Source: Pseudomonas xionganensis (GTDB lineage: Bacteria; Pseudomonadota; Gammaproteobacteria; Pseudomonadales; Pseudomonadaceae). From it: DNA of 64,000 bases. The stretch is taken from the NCBI RefSeq assembly GCF_009763245.1, contig NZ_WKJZ01000001.1, forward strand, positions 620,001 to 684,000, read 5' to 3'. The translations under genes were made by a program, and so were the position numbers. Below are positions 28,700-37,168 of the stretch, one piece after another. Below the pieces are notes generated by a model that ran no database searches, was not told the DNA's origin, and saw only the letters and a program-made list of their open reading frames with translations. How positions within the stretch are numbered: the first letter of the stretch is position 1; each line of letters opens with the position of its first letter.

Positions 28700-29269
28700 T
28701 CATTCGCTCCAGGCGCAAAAGCAACCCACTGCCAGGCTGTTGCTGGCCGTCACCGCGCGGCCGGCGGCCAGGGCTTCGAGTATGGGTTCGATAAAGCTGT
28801 TGCTGGAGGTGCAGGTGGCGCCTTCGCTGTAGGGGCCGAAGTAGGCCAGGCGGCCCTCGCGGTCCCAGATCGCCACTGCCGGGCTGGCCGGGATCCGCTC
28901 GCTGCCGCTGAGCTCCGGCAGTGCCTGCAGGGCGCTCAGGATGGCCGGTAGCTGGCCGCGGCTGCCGGGCCTCTGCACCGCATGAAAGGTGACGCCGCGC
29001 GGGCCATAGTGTTCGATCAGCTCGGCCAGGTGCTGCTGGTTGCCGACATTGCACGGGCAGGCCGGGTCCCAGAAATGCACCAGGCGGATCGGCCCGGGGC
29101 CGGCCAGGTGCGCGGGCAGTTGCAGCACGTCACCCTGGAACAGTGCGGTCTGTTCGCTGAAGCTGCGCAGGTAGCGGCCCTCGTACCACCAGAAGGCGGC
29201 TAGCATGGCGGCGCCCCAGAGACCGAGCAGGAGAATGGCGAGTAGGGTCTTGCGCGTGGTGGCAGTCAT
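28700..29269 (-). CDS. Thioredoxin-fold membrane-anchored protein (DUF6436-like)
   Basis: A 189-residue protein with one N-terminal helix (residues 9-27) and a periplasmic thioredoxin-like domain. The redox site is CPC (HFWDPACPCNVGNQQH), not the usual CxxC, and a second CxC (GCFCAWSE) closes the protein. The strand RLVHFWDPAC matches the beta-strand and active-site helix of the fold. A role in thiol or metal chemistry at the inner membrane is likely. It ends 4 nt from the convergent binding-protein gene. I use the ATG at 29269. Confidence 0.7.
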   Translation of the reverse strand: MTATTRKTLLAILLLGLWGAAMLAAFWWYEGRYLRSFSEQTALFQGDVLQLPAHLAGPGPIRLVHFWDPACPCNVGNQQHLAELIEHYGPRGVTFHAVQRPGSRGQLPAILSALQALPELSGSERIPASPAVAIWDREGRLAYFGPYSEGATCTSSNSFIEPILEALAAGRAVTASNSLAVGCFCAWSE

Positions 29270-29390
29270 GGTCGACCTTCTATAAACAGATGCGCAGCTT
29301 GCCATGGCTGGCCCGACAGCTGAATATCCGCAACCCGATCTGCCCCGTGCAGAGTGCCCGGCCCGTACCCGCAGGATTGATGGAAGCCTT

Positions 29391-30323
29391 ATGCCAGAGC
29401 CCTTTCAGCCCGATCACCTGATTGCCAGCCTGCGACCCTTGAGCGCAGCCGCGCCACTGTCGGCGGCCGAGCAGGGCTATCGGCAGTTCTATGGCTTCGA
29501 CGATAGTCGGGTGGCCCACAGCCGGCTCGGCGTGGTCGAGCTGGCCGGTTATCGCATCGTCCTGCAGGCCTGGTGGCCCGAAGTGCCCAGGGCCAGCCTG
29601 ATTCTGCTGCACGGTTACTACGACCACAGCGGCCTGTACCGCCATGTGATTCACTGGGCGCTGCAGATGGGCTTTGCCGTGCTCACCTTCGATCTGCCCG
29701 GCCATGGCCTGTCCAGCGGCGCGCGGGCCAGCATTGGCGACTTTGCCGAGTATCAGCAGGTGCTCCACGGGGTGCTGGGCCAGGCCGCCGAGCTGGGCCT
29801 GCCGCAGCCCTGGCACCTGTGCGGGCAGAGCACCGGCGGGGCGATTCTGATCGACTACCTGCTCAGCGGTGAGCCGGGCCCGCAGGTGGGCGAGACCATA
29901 CTGCTGGCGCCGCTGGTGCGGCCGCGGGCCTGGGGCTGGTCGCAGCTCAGCTATCGGCTGATGAAGCCCTTTGTCGAGGAGATCCCGCGGCGTTTCAGCC
30001 ACAACTCCAGCGATGCGGCCTTTATCGATTTCGTCCACCACCGGGACCCGTTGCAGCCGCGCAATCTGCCCACCGCCTGGGTCGGTGCCCTCAGTCAGTG
30101 GGTGCCGCGGATCGAGTCGGCGTCCGCGAGTCGGCGCAGCCCGCTGATCATCCAGGGCGAGGCGGACATGACGGTGGCCTGGCGGCACAACCTTGAGGTG
30201 CTGCAGGACAAGTTCGCCGCCCCGCAGATCCTGCGCCTGGCCGAGGCGCGCCATCACCTGGCCAATGAGTCGGCCGAGCTGCGGCAACGTTATTTCGACT
30301 TTCTGCGCGAGCGCCTGAGCTGA
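29391..30323 (+). CDS. Alpha/beta hydrolase (serine aminopeptidase S33 / lysophospholipase group)
   Basis: A 310-residue hydrolase. The oxyanion strand is LILLHGYYDHSGLYRHV, the nucleophile elbow is CGQSTGG (Ser), an acid residue follows in QGEADMTV and the catalytic His in EARHHLANES. The HG-x-x-x-H pattern and the FDLPGHGLS strand match the monoacylglycerol lipase-like group. No signal peptide. Its substrate cannot be told. It is followed by repeat copy B. Confidence 0.84.
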   Translation: MPEPFQPDHLIASLRPLSAAAPLSAAEQGYRQFYGFDDSRVAHSRLGVVELAGYRIVLQAWWPEVPRASLILLHGYYDHSGLYRHVIHWALQMGFAVLTFDLPGHGLSSGARASIGDFAEYQQVLHGVLGQAAELGLPQPWHLCGQSTGGAILIDYLLSGEPGPQVGETILLAPLVRPRAWGWSQLSYRLMKPFVEEIPRRFSHNSSDAAFIDFVHHRDPLQPRNLPTAWVGALSQWVPRIESASASRRSPLIIQGEADMTVAWRHNLEVLQDKFAAPQILRLAEARHHLANESAELRQRYFDFLRERLS

Positions 30324-30350
30324 CGGCTAAGGTGCAGGGCGCCCGATTTG

Positions 30351-30490
30351 CAGGCCGTTGAAAAACGTAGGCGAGGCAGGCAAGACAAGGCGAAAACGGC
30401 CGAAAAAGCGCAGTTTACGTGTTGTAAATGAGCATTTTGAGGCCGTTTTCAACGCAGTATTGCCAACGCAGGTAGTTTTTCAGCGGCCTG
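30351..30490. repeat. Structured intergenic repeat, copy B
   Basis: A 140-bp palindromic element with terminal repeats CAGGCCGTTGAAAAAC (30351-30366) and GTTTTTCAGCGGCCTG (30475-30490), 15 of 16 complementary. Inner arms GAAAACGGCC (30392-30401) and GGCCGTTTTC (30441-30450) are perfectly complementary. The apical hairpin is TTTAC-GTGTT-GTAAA (30414-30428), followed by TGAGCA. It lies between two convergent genes. Confidence 0.87.
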
Positions 30491-30501
30491 TTAGCCGCAT
30501 G

Positions 30502-31269
30502 TCAGATCCCTTGTGGTGCTGGCGCCAGGCTCTCGCTGCTGCGACCCACCGCCAGGCCTTCGCGCAGGGCGGCCAGGGCAGCCTGGTAATAGGCCTGGCC
30601 GGCTGGCGCCTGGGCGAAGTCGACAAACTCCTGCAGCTCGGCATCGCTCAGCTCGCGGTAAACGTGCAGCAGGGTGTTGTCGATATCGCCATTGACCTGG
30701 GCCACCAGGCGCTGGCGCTGGCTGTCCAGCAAGGCCAGGGCGTTGCCGCCGCCGAGCAGGCCGGGAAGCATCTGGCTCAGGCTGTCGGCGGCCACCCCGG
30801 CCAGGGCCAGGCTGACCTCGGCGCCAGCCTCGGCAGCCGGCAGGGCCTGGGCCAAGTGACGGATCAGCAGGCGCCGGGTGGCGCTGGCCTCAATCCGCGG
30901 CAGGCCGCTGGCATAGCGCGCCAGCTGGTCGCTGCGGGTAGCCAGCAGTTCGGCGCTGACGATCTTGCGCCCGAGGACGGACTGGAAAAACTCCAGCGCG
31001 GCCGTCGGCTCGGCCAGATGGGCGCGCAGACCGGCCTGGGCGCGCTGGTCCACTGCCTGCGGGGCGAAACGCTGGTTACTGTTGTCCACCAGGGCCTGGA
31101 ACAGCGCCGGTGGCAGGTTGTTGCGGTAGCGCTCCTGGGTGGCCTGCAGGGCATCGCTGAAGTGCATGCGCTGCTGTGGCCAGCCGGCGGCCTGATACAG
31201 CAGCAGGTAGTCATCGCCCAGGGCAGGCAGGCTGAGAAGCAGGGTAAGCAGTAGAGAGAGGGCGCGCAT
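30502..31269 (-). CDS. DUF2059 exported protein
   Basis: A 255-residue protein with signal peptide MRALSLLLTLLLSLPALGDD. The C-terminal region (residues about 190-240; LLHVYRELSDAELQEFVDFA, then GQAYYQAALAALREGL) matches DUF2059, a helical domain found in many periplasmic proteins. Function unknown. Start chosen for the signal peptide. Confidence 0.78.
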   Translation of the reverse strand: MRALSLLLTLLLSLPALGDDYLLLYQAAGWPQQRMHFSDALQATQERYRNNLPPALFQALVDNSNQRFAPQAVDQRAQAGLRAHLAEPTAALEFFQSVLGRKIVSAELLATRSDQLARYASGLPRIEASATRRLLIRHLAQALPAAEAGAEVSLALAGVAADSLSQMLPGLLGGGNALALLDSQRQRLVAQVNGDIDNTLLHVYRELSDAELQEFVDFAQAPAGQAYYQAALAALREGLAVGRSSESLAPAPQGI

Positions 31270-31388
31270 GGGGACTCCGTTCTGGGCGGCGGCTATTTTC
31301 GGCGGCTGGCCGGGGCTTGTCGAGCCGGACGCAGCCGCGCCCGATCGCCGCAGTTATCAGGCACCCTGCAGCTGCTAGAATCGCCGCC

Positions 31389-32015
31389 ATGATGACTTCC
31401 GATACCTTTACCGCGTGCCTGACACGCATCGTCGACGACCTGGCCGAGCAGGGCTGGTCGCTGCAGCCAGCCTTTGTTCCACAAGCTCTGACCCTGCAAC
31501 TGGCCGAAGAGTGCCGCAAGCGCGATGCAGAGGGTGCCCTGACGCCGGCCGGTGTCGGCCGTGGCGGGGCATTGCAGGTGCGCGAAGGGGTGCGCGGCGA
31601 CCATATCCAGTGGCTGGAACCAGGGCAGTCGGCGGCCAGCGACCAGTATCTGCAGCGTCTGGACGAGCTGCGTCTGGCCCTGAATCAGGGCTTGTACCTG
31701 GGGCTGGAGGATTTCGAGGGGCACTTTGCCCTGTACCCGCCGGGTGCCTTCTACCAGAAGCATGTGGATCGCTTCCGCGACGATGATCGGCGCACAGTGT
31801 CGGCGGTGTTTTATCTCAATGCAGACTGGCAGGCCGAGCAGGGTGGCGCCCTGCGTCTGTATCTGAACGATGGCAGTACCCGCGATGTACTGCCCCAGGC
31901 CGGCACCCTGCTGCTGTTTCTCTCCGCCGACCTGCCCCATGAGGTGCTGCCGGCCAGCCGCGAGCGTCTGTCACTGACCGGCTGGTTTCGCCGTCGCGGC
32001 GAGCAGCCGTTGTAG
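31389..32015 (+). CDS. 2-oxoglutarate/Fe(II) oxygenase, prolyl hydroxylase type (PPHD-like)
   Basis: A 208-residue dioxygenase. The iron ligands are His125 and Asp127 (QKHVDRF) and His184 (LPHEVLP), with Arg193 for 2-oxoglutarate. Size and motifs match the bacterial EGLN-type prolyl hydroxylases; the Pseudomonas member (PPHD) hydroxylates elongation factor Tu. The start is one of two adjacent ATG codons at 31389. It stands alone between convergent or divergent neighbours. EF-Tu as substrate is inferred from the family. Confidence 0.82.
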   Translation: MMTSDTFTACLTRIVDDLAEQGWSLQPAFVPQALTLQLAEECRKRDAEGALTPAGVGRGGALQVREGVRGDHIQWLEPGQSAASDQYLQRLDELRLALNQGLYLGLEDFEGHFALYPPGAFYQKHVDRFRDDDRRTVSAVFYLNADWQAEQGGALRLYLNDGSTRDVLPQAGTLLLFLSADLPHEVLPASRERLSLTGWFRRRGEQPL

Positions 32016-32034
32016 CCGGGACTCAAGCCGGGGT

Positions 32035-32586
32035 TCAGTGGCCCCAGATCCGAATCTGCCCCTGCAGATTGCTCAGATCGCGGATTTCCAGGCGGCCCAG
32101 GGTGCTGGAGCCCGGCGCGCCGGCATCGCCGATGCCGAGATCGCCGGCCACGCGCATGCGGATGGTCAGCGGCGTGGTGATCAGGCCGTCGGCCATCAGC
32201 TGATCGCTGGTGCTTTTCAGATCCGGCAGGGCCAGTTGCAGCTTCTGTGTGCCGCCCTGGTTGACCACGTCGATCTTCAGGGTCGGGGCATTGACCAGGG
32301 CGCTGTTGAAGTACAGCTTGGCCGGCCCATAAGCCACACCGGCCGGGCAGTCGCCCGGGGCCAGGCAGCCGTTGTCGATCTGCAGGTTGCGCAGTTGCAG
32401 GCTGCCACCGTCGTCTTCCCAGCTGATTTTCGAGGCGTTGAGCTTCATATCCAGGGTCAGGGTGATGCCGGCCTGGCCGGCGATATCGCTCAGGCTCTGG
32501 TTATCCAGTGGTTGCAGATCGGCCTGGGCCTGGCCAAGGGGCAGCAGGCTGGCGAGCAGAAGCAGGCGGCGAATTGACTGGGGCAT
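32035..32586 (-). CDS. Exported DUF6160-like protein
   Basis: A 183-residue secreted protein: signal peptide MPQSIRRLLLLASLLPLGQA, then LQPLDNQSLSDIAGQAGITL, the LD-LS-I-GQAGI pattern found in a Pseudomonas family of surface or pilus-related proteins of unknown function. The rest is beta-rich (LRNLQIDNGC, LGRLEIRDLSN). It is convergent with the oxygenase gene (gap 19 nt). Confidence 0.65.
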   Translation of the reverse strand: MPQSIRRLLLLASLLPLGQAQADLQPLDNQSLSDIAGQAGITLTLDMKLNASKISWEDDGGSLQLRNLQIDNGCLAPGDCPAGVAYGPAKLYFNSALVNAPTLKIDVVNQGGTQKLQLALPDLKSTSDQLMADGLITTPLTIRMRVAGDLGIGDAGAPGSSTLGRLEIRDLSNLQGQIRIWGH

Positions 32587-32820
32587 GGCGGCGTATCCTT
32601 CGCAGGAACAGAGATGGCGCCAGTCTGTTCGCGCGCGGGAGCTGGCACCATGGTCGCTGGCGTTGTCCCGCCTAAGGATAGGTGGGGGCGGCTGGCGAGT
32701 CGGCCCTGTGGCGTGACCGTCCTGGCAGTTTGCCGGCAGCCCCCGGCCCTTTGATGGGGCGGCTGGCCGGTGGCTGGGCGCCGGGTGTTACATTGCGTGA
32801 CCCACAAGCAGGAGGTGGTA

Positions 32821-33315
32821 ATGGAAAAGCTCTTGGTCAGTCGCTGCCTGCTGGGCCACCCGGTGCGCTATGACGGCGGCGGTCATGGCCCGCTGGCGGC
32901 CCTGCAGCGTTGGCAGGCTGAAGGCCGGGTGGTGGCGCTGTGCCCGGAAGTGGCTGGCGGCCTGCCGACGCCCCGCGCGCCCGCGGAAATTGCCGGCGGC
33001 CAGGGTGCCAAGGTACTGGACGGTCAGCTGCCGGTGCTGACGATCGAGGGTGAGGATGTGACGGCCGCCTTTGTCAGCGGTGCCGAACTGGCCCTCAAGC
33101 TGGTGCGTCAGCATGGCATCCGCCTAGCCCTGCTCAAGGCGCGCAGCCCGTCGTGCGGCAATCTGGAAAACTACGATGGCAGCTTTAGCGGTGTGCGTGT
33201 GCCCGGTGAGGGCGTCACCGCCGCGGCCCTGCGCCGGGCCGGGGTGCGGGTGTTCAATGAGGAACAGCTGGATCAGCTGACGGCCGAGCTGGCGCGGCTG
33301 GATGGCCAGTTCTAG
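32821..33315 (+). CDS. DUF523 protein (2-thiouracil desulfurase-like)
   Basis: A 164-residue protein with the DUF523 cysteine pattern: VSRCLLGHPVRYDG (Cys10), LCPEVAGGLPTPRAPAEI and KARSPSCGNLENYDG. Some members bind an Fe-S cluster and remove sulfur from thiouracil; that activity is only inferred here. AGGAGGTGGTA before the ATG at 32821 is a near-perfect ribosome binding site and rules out longer starts. Terminated by the hairpin at 33330-33357. Confidence 0.82.
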   Translation: MEKLLVSRCLLGHPVRYDGGGHGPLAALQRWQAEGRVVALCPEVAGGLPTPRAPAEIAGGQGAKVLDGQLPVLTIEGEDVTAAFVSGAELALKLVRQHGIRLALLKARSPSCGNLENYDGSFSGVRVPGEGVTAAALRRAGVRVFNEEQLDQLTAELARLDGQF

Positions 33316-33329
33316 GGGGTTAGCCAATA

Positions 33330-33357
33330 AAAAAGGGAAGCCGAAGCTTCCCTTTTT
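33330..33357. terminator. Bidirectional terminator
   Basis: Arms AAAAAGGGAAGC (33330-33341) and GCTTCCCTTTTT (33346-33357) around loop CGAA form a perfect stem with A/T runs on both sides. It can end both the DUF523 gene (+) and serA (-). Confidence 0.9.
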
Positions 33358-33372
33358 GCATCACGCGAACGC

Positions 33373-34602
33373 TTAGAACAGCACGCGGCTGCGGATGGTG
33401 CCGTTGACGTGCTGCAGCTTCTCCAGCGCCAGGTCCGAGTACTCGGCGTCGACGTCGATGACCACGTAGCCGACCTTGTCGTTGGTCTGCAGGAACTGGC
33501 CGGAGATGTTGATGCCGTTGTCGGCGAACACCTTGTTGATCTCGCTCATCACGCCCGGGATATTGGCGTGGATGTGCAGCAGGCGGTGCTTGCCCGGATG
33601 CGCCGGCAGGGCCACTTCGGGGAAGTTGACCGAGGACACCGAGGTGCCGTTGTCGCTGTACTTGACCAGTTTCTCGGCCACTTCCAGGCCGATGTTGGCC
33701 TGGGCTTCGGCGGTGGAACCACCGATGTGCGGAGTCAGGATCACGCGATCCAGGCCGCGCAGCGGGCTTTCGAATTCTTCGTCGTTGGACTTGGGCTCGA
33801 CCGGGAACACGTCGATGGCGGCGCCGATCAGGTGCTCGTCCTTGATAGCTTCAGCCAGGTGCTCCAGCTCGACCACGGTGCCGCGGGCGGCGTTGATCAG
33901 GATGCCGCCCTTCTTCATGGCGCGGATTTCCTTCTCGCCGATCATCCACTGGGTGGACGGCAGCTCCGGCACATGCAGCGACACGATGTCGCACATGCCC
34001 AGCAGCTCATAGAGATTGCCGACCTGCTGCGCGTTGCCCAGGGGCAGCTTGGTCACCACGTCGTAGAAGAACACCTGCATGCCGAGGGCTTCGGCGAGTA
34101 CCGAGAGCTGGGTGCCGATGGAACCGTAGCCGACAATACCCAGCTTCTTACCCCGGATTTCGAAGGAGTTGGCCGCCGATTTGATCCAGCCGCCACGGTG
34201 GCAGGAGGCGTTCTTCTCGGGGATGCCGCGCAGCAGCAGGATGGCCTGGGCCAGTACCAGCTCGGCCACCGAGCGGGTGTTGGAGTAGGGCGCGTTGAAC
34301 ACCGCGATGCCGCGCTCGCGGGCAGCGTCCAGGTCGACCTGGTTGGTGCCGATGCAGAAGCAGCCCACTGCCACCAGCTTCTTGGCGCAGTCGAACACCT
34401 CGGCGGTGAGCTGGGTGCGCGAGCGGATGCCGATAAAGTGGGCGTCGGCGATCTTGGCTTTCAGCTCGTCGTCGGACAGGGCGCCCTTGAGGTACTCGAT
34501 ATTGCTGTAGCCGGCCGCCTTCAGGGTATCCACCGCATTCTGGTGGACGCCTTCGAGAAGAAGGAACTTGATCTTGCTCTTGTCGAGGGAGGTCTTGCTC
34601 AT
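33373..34602 (-). CDS. serA: D-3-phosphoglycerate dehydrogenase
   Basis: First step of serine synthesis; SerA of this type can also reduce 2-oxoglutarate to D-2-hydroxyglutarate. The 409-residue protein shows the substrate domain, the NAD motif LGIVGYGSIGTQLSVLAEAL (GxGxxG), catalytic LINAARGTVVELEHL and LTPHIGGSTAEAQ (His), and a C-terminal ACT domain (residues about 335-409; HIHANIPGVMSEINKVFADN) for serine feedback. Divergent from the D-2-hydroxyglutarate dehydrogenase-like gene. Confidence 0.96.
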   Translation of the reverse strand: MSKTSLDKSKIKFLLLEGVHQNAVDTLKAAGYSNIEYLKGALSDDELKAKIADAHFIGIRSRTQLTAEVFDCAKKLVAVGCFCIGTNQVDLDAARERGIAVFNAPYSNTRSVAELVLAQAILLLRGIPEKNASCHRGGWIKSAANSFEIRGKKLGIVGYGSIGTQLSVLAEALGMQVFFYDVVTKLPLGNAQQVGNLYELLGMCDIVSLHVPELPSTQWMIGEKEIRAMKKGGILINAARGTVVELEHLAEAIKDEHLIGAAIDVFPVEPKSNDEEFESPLRGLDRVILTPHIGGSTAEAQANIGLEVAEKLVKYSDNGTSVSSVNFPEVALPAHPGKHRLLHIHANIPGVMSEINKVFADNGINISGQFLQTNDKVGYVVIDVDAEYSDLALEKLQHVNGTIRSRVLF

Positions 34603-34703
34603 CGGAGTACCTTTGGATCCCGCTGGAAATGGTCAGGGCAATCGCCGGCATCAGGCGCCGGCCGTGCCCCGCAAGTCGGCCCATGGGGCGATTTGCGGGG
34701 GTG

Positions 34704-34719
34704 CGTATGCTAGCATACG
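34704..34719. promoter_or_regulatory. Perfect 16-bp palindrome in the serA / oxidase divergent region
   Basis: CGTATGCTAGCATACG is a perfect dyad. Just to its left, CCCCGCAA (34667-34674) and TTGCGGGG (34693-34700) form another inverted repeat. Both lie in the 190-bp region between the serA and oxidase starts and could control both genes. Confidence 0.5.
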
Positions 34720-34792
34720 AGCCCCGCGAAACACCTACCCTGGCAGATGAAGCGTACTCAGGGTGACCATGAATCGTTTGAGAGTTCCGTAG

Positions 34793-36184
34793 ATGACCAA
34801 CCCTGCGCTGATCGAAGAGCTGAAGACCCTGGTTGAGCCCGGCAAGGTGCTGACCGATGCCGATTCCCTGAACGCCTTCGGCAAGGACTGGACCAAGCAT
34901 TACGCCCCGGCCCCCAGCGCCATCGTCTTCCCCAAGAGCATCGAACAGGTGCAGGCCATCGTGCGCTGGGCCAACCAGCACAAGGTCGCCCTGGTGCCGT
35001 CCGGCGGCCGCACGGGCCTCTCCGCCGGCGCTGTCGCCGCCAATGGCGAGGTGGTGGTGTCCTTCGACTATATGAACCAGATTCTTGCCTTCAACGAGTA
35101 CGACCGCACCGCGGTGTGCCAGCCGGGGGTAGTCACCCAGCAGCTGCAGCAGTTCGCCGAGGACAAGGGCCTGTACTACCCGGTGGATTTCGCCTCTGCC
35201 GGCTCCAGCCAGATTGGCGGCAATATCGGCACCAATGCCGGCGGCATCAAGGTGATTCGCTACGGCATGACCCGCAACTGGGTGGCCGGCCTGAAGGTCG
35301 TCACCGGTACCGGCGAGCTGCTGGAGCTGAACAAGGACCTGATCAAGAACGCCACCGGCTACGACATGCGTCAGCTGTTTATCGGCGCCGAGGGCACCCT
35401 GGGCTTTGTCGTCGAGGCCACCATGCGCCTGGACCGCGCGCCGAAGAACCTCACCGCCATGGTGCTCGGCACCCCGGACTTCGACTCGATCATGCCGGTG
35501 CTGCACGCCTTCCAGAACAAGCTGGACCTGACCGCTTTCGAGTTCTTCTCCGACAAGGCCCTGGCCAAGATCATGGCCCGTGGCGACGTGCCGGCGGCCT
35601 TCGAAACCGACTGCCCGTTCTACGCCCTGCTGGAGTTTGAAGCCACCACCGAGGAAGTCGCCGAGGCGGCCCTGGCCACCTTCGAGCATTGTGTCGAGCA
35701 GGGCTGGGTGTTGGACGGCGTGATGAGCCAGAGCGAGCAGCAGCTGCAGAACCTGTGGAAGCTGCGTGAGTACATCTCCGAGACCATCAGCCACTGGACG
35801 CCTTACAAGAACGACATTTCGGTGACTGTTTCGCAAGTGCCGGCCTTCCTCAAGGACATCGATGCCATTGTCGAGGCCAACTACCCGGATTTCGAGGTGG
35901 TGTGGTTCGGCCATATCGGCGACGGCAACCTGCACCTGAATATCCTCAAGCCCGAAGCGCTGAGCAAGGACGAGTTCTTCGCCAAGTGCGCCATCGTCAA
36001 CCAGTGGGTGTTCGAGACCGTGCAGAAGTACAACGGCTCGATCAGCGCCGAGCATGGCGTGGGCATGACCAAGCGCGACTACCTGCACTACAGCCGCTCG
36101 GAGGCGGAGATTGCCTATATGAAGGCGATCAAGCAGGTGTTCGATCCCAACGGCATCATGAACCCGGGCAAAATTTTCGCCTGA
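34793..36184 (+). CDS. FAD-linked oxidase, probable D-2-hydroxyglutarate dehydrogenase
   Basis: A 463-residue flavoprotein of the FAD_binding_4/FAD-oxidase_C group. The FAD-binding part shows ALVPSGGRTGLSAGAV and NIGTNAGGIKVIRYGMTRNW; the C-terminal metal site is WFGHIGDGNLHLN with SAEHGVGMTKRDYLHY. In Pseudomonas this enzyme recycles D-2-hydroxyglutarate made by SerA, and the divergent serA neighbour fits that role. D-lactate dehydrogenase or glycolate oxidase subunit is a less likely reading. Confidence 0.87.
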   Translation: MTNPALIEELKTLVEPGKVLTDADSLNAFGKDWTKHYAPAPSAIVFPKSIEQVQAIVRWANQHKVALVPSGGRTGLSAGAVAANGEVVVSFDYMNQILAFNEYDRTAVCQPGVVTQQLQQFAEDKGLYYPVDFASAGSSQIGGNIGTNAGGIKVIRYGMTRNWVAGLKVVTGTGELLELNKDLIKNATGYDMRQLFIGAEGTLGFVVEATMRLDRAPKNLTAMVLGTPDFDSIMPVLHAFQNKLDLTAFEFFSDKALAKIMARGDVPAAFETDCPFYALLEFEATTEEVAEAALATFEHCVEQGWVLDGVMSQSEQQLQNLWKLREYISETISHWTPYKNDISVTVSQVPAFLKDIDAIVEANYPDFEVVWFGHIGDGNLHLNILKPEALSKDEFFAKCAIVNQWVFETVQKYNGSISAEHGVGMTKRDYLHYSRSEAEIAYMKAIKQVFDPNGIMNPGKIFA

Positions 36185-36196
36185 ATCATCGAGCCC

Positions 36197-36261
36197 TGTA
36201 GGAGCGGGCCATGCCCGCGATACTTTAAGACGAGCGTTTCGCGGGCATGGCCCGCTCCTAC
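36197..36261. repeat. Inverted pair of REP sequences
   Basis: GTAGGAGCGGGCCATGCCCG and three more bases (36198-36220) is repeated in perfect inverted form at 36239-36261, giving a 23-bp arm around an 18-nt spacer. This is a standard Pseudomonas REP doublet (BIME-like) just after the oxidase gene. Confidence 0.88.
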
Positions 36262-36276
36262 GAACAAGACAGCTCT

Positions 36277-36308
36277 GTAGGGTGGAAAGCCGCGCAGCGT
36301 TTCCACCA
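36277..36308. repeat. Short GTAGGGTGGA-type hairpin
   Basis: GTAGGGTGGAAAGCCGCGCAG with TTTCCACCAT gives arms GGTGGAAA / TTTCCACC. It looks like a short relative of the elements at 4270-4344 and 42787-42855 and ends 14 nt before the ribosome binding site of the next gene. Confidence 0.6.
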
Positions 36309-36329
36309 TTGCGATCTTCAGGAGTCTCC

Positions 36330-36995
36330 ATGAGCTACCAGCACCACTACACCGACGGCACCCCGATCCACTTTCCCATGGGCAAGGTGGTGTGCATCGG
36401 CCGCAACTATGCCGAGCATGCCGCCGAACTGAACAACCCGGTGCCCAGCGAGCCTTTGCTGTTTATCAAACCGGGCAGCTGCGTGGTGCCGCTGGACGAG
36501 GGTTTCGTGATTCCCGACGACCGTGGCGACGTGCACTTCGAAGCGGAAATCGCCGTGCTGATCGGCAAGCCACTGTCGAAAAAGCCCTCTGCCGAGGAAG
36601 TGCTGGACGCCATCTCCGGTTTTGCTCCGGCCCTGGACCTGACCCTGCGCGACCTGCAGGCCCAGCTCAAGGCCAAGGGTTACCCCTGGGAAGTGGCCAA
36701 GAGCTTCGACGGCGCCTGCGTGCTGGCGCCCTTCGTGCCGGGTGATGCAGTGGAAGATCTGACCGATATCGGTATCCGCCTGAGCATCAACGATGCAGTG
36801 CGCCAGGACGGCAATAGCCGCGACATGCTCAACCCCATCCTGCCGATGATCCAGCATATCTGCGGCCACTTCAGCCTGCAGGCCGGCGACGTGATCCTTA
36901 CCGGCACCCCGGCCGGGGTCGGCCCGCTGAGCAAGGGCGACGTCCTGGAGCTGGAACTGCTGGGGCATAGCCGCTTCGTCAGTCACGTGCTGTGA
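36330..36995 (+). CDS. Fumarylacetoacetate hydrolase (FAH) family protein
   Basis: A 221-residue enzyme with the FAH fold. Metal ligands are in DVHFEAEIAVLIGK (two Glu) and the catalytic His in IGRNYAEHAAEL; DVILTGTPAGVGPL is the family C-terminal signature. Relatives act as acylpyruvases, oxaloacetate decarboxylases or tautomerases, and no choice can be made here. CAGGAGTCTCC precedes the ATG at 36330. Confidence 0.86.
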   Translation: MSYQHHYTDGTPIHFPMGKVVCIGRNYAEHAAELNNPVPSEPLLFIKPGSCVVPLDEGFVIPDDRGDVHFEAEIAVLIGKPLSKKPSAEEVLDAISGFAPALDLTLRDLQAQLKAKGYPWEVAKSFDGACVLAPFVPGDAVEDLTDIGIRLSINDAVRQDGNSRDMLNPILPMIQHICGHFSLQAGDVILTGTPAGVGPLSKGDVLELELLGHSRFVSHVL

Positions 36996-37168
36996 CGCGC
37001 CTTGTCTCATAGTGTTTGCGCGGGTACGCGGTTGAGGTGTCTGGTAGCTCTCATGTGTAAGTTGATTAAGCTTGGCTTCAGCTGAGCCCTTTATCTTCAG
37101 GCTGTTATGCCGATCGGGCGGTCGCCTGTGCGGTTTTTCTTGGCGCATTTAGTCCATGGGGCAGTTCG

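Noticed and set aside
34148-36331. Long minus-strand frame across the oxidase gene and part of serA
   Set aside because: No domain is recognised and it overlaps two well-supported genes; typical antisense open frame in GC-rich DNA.
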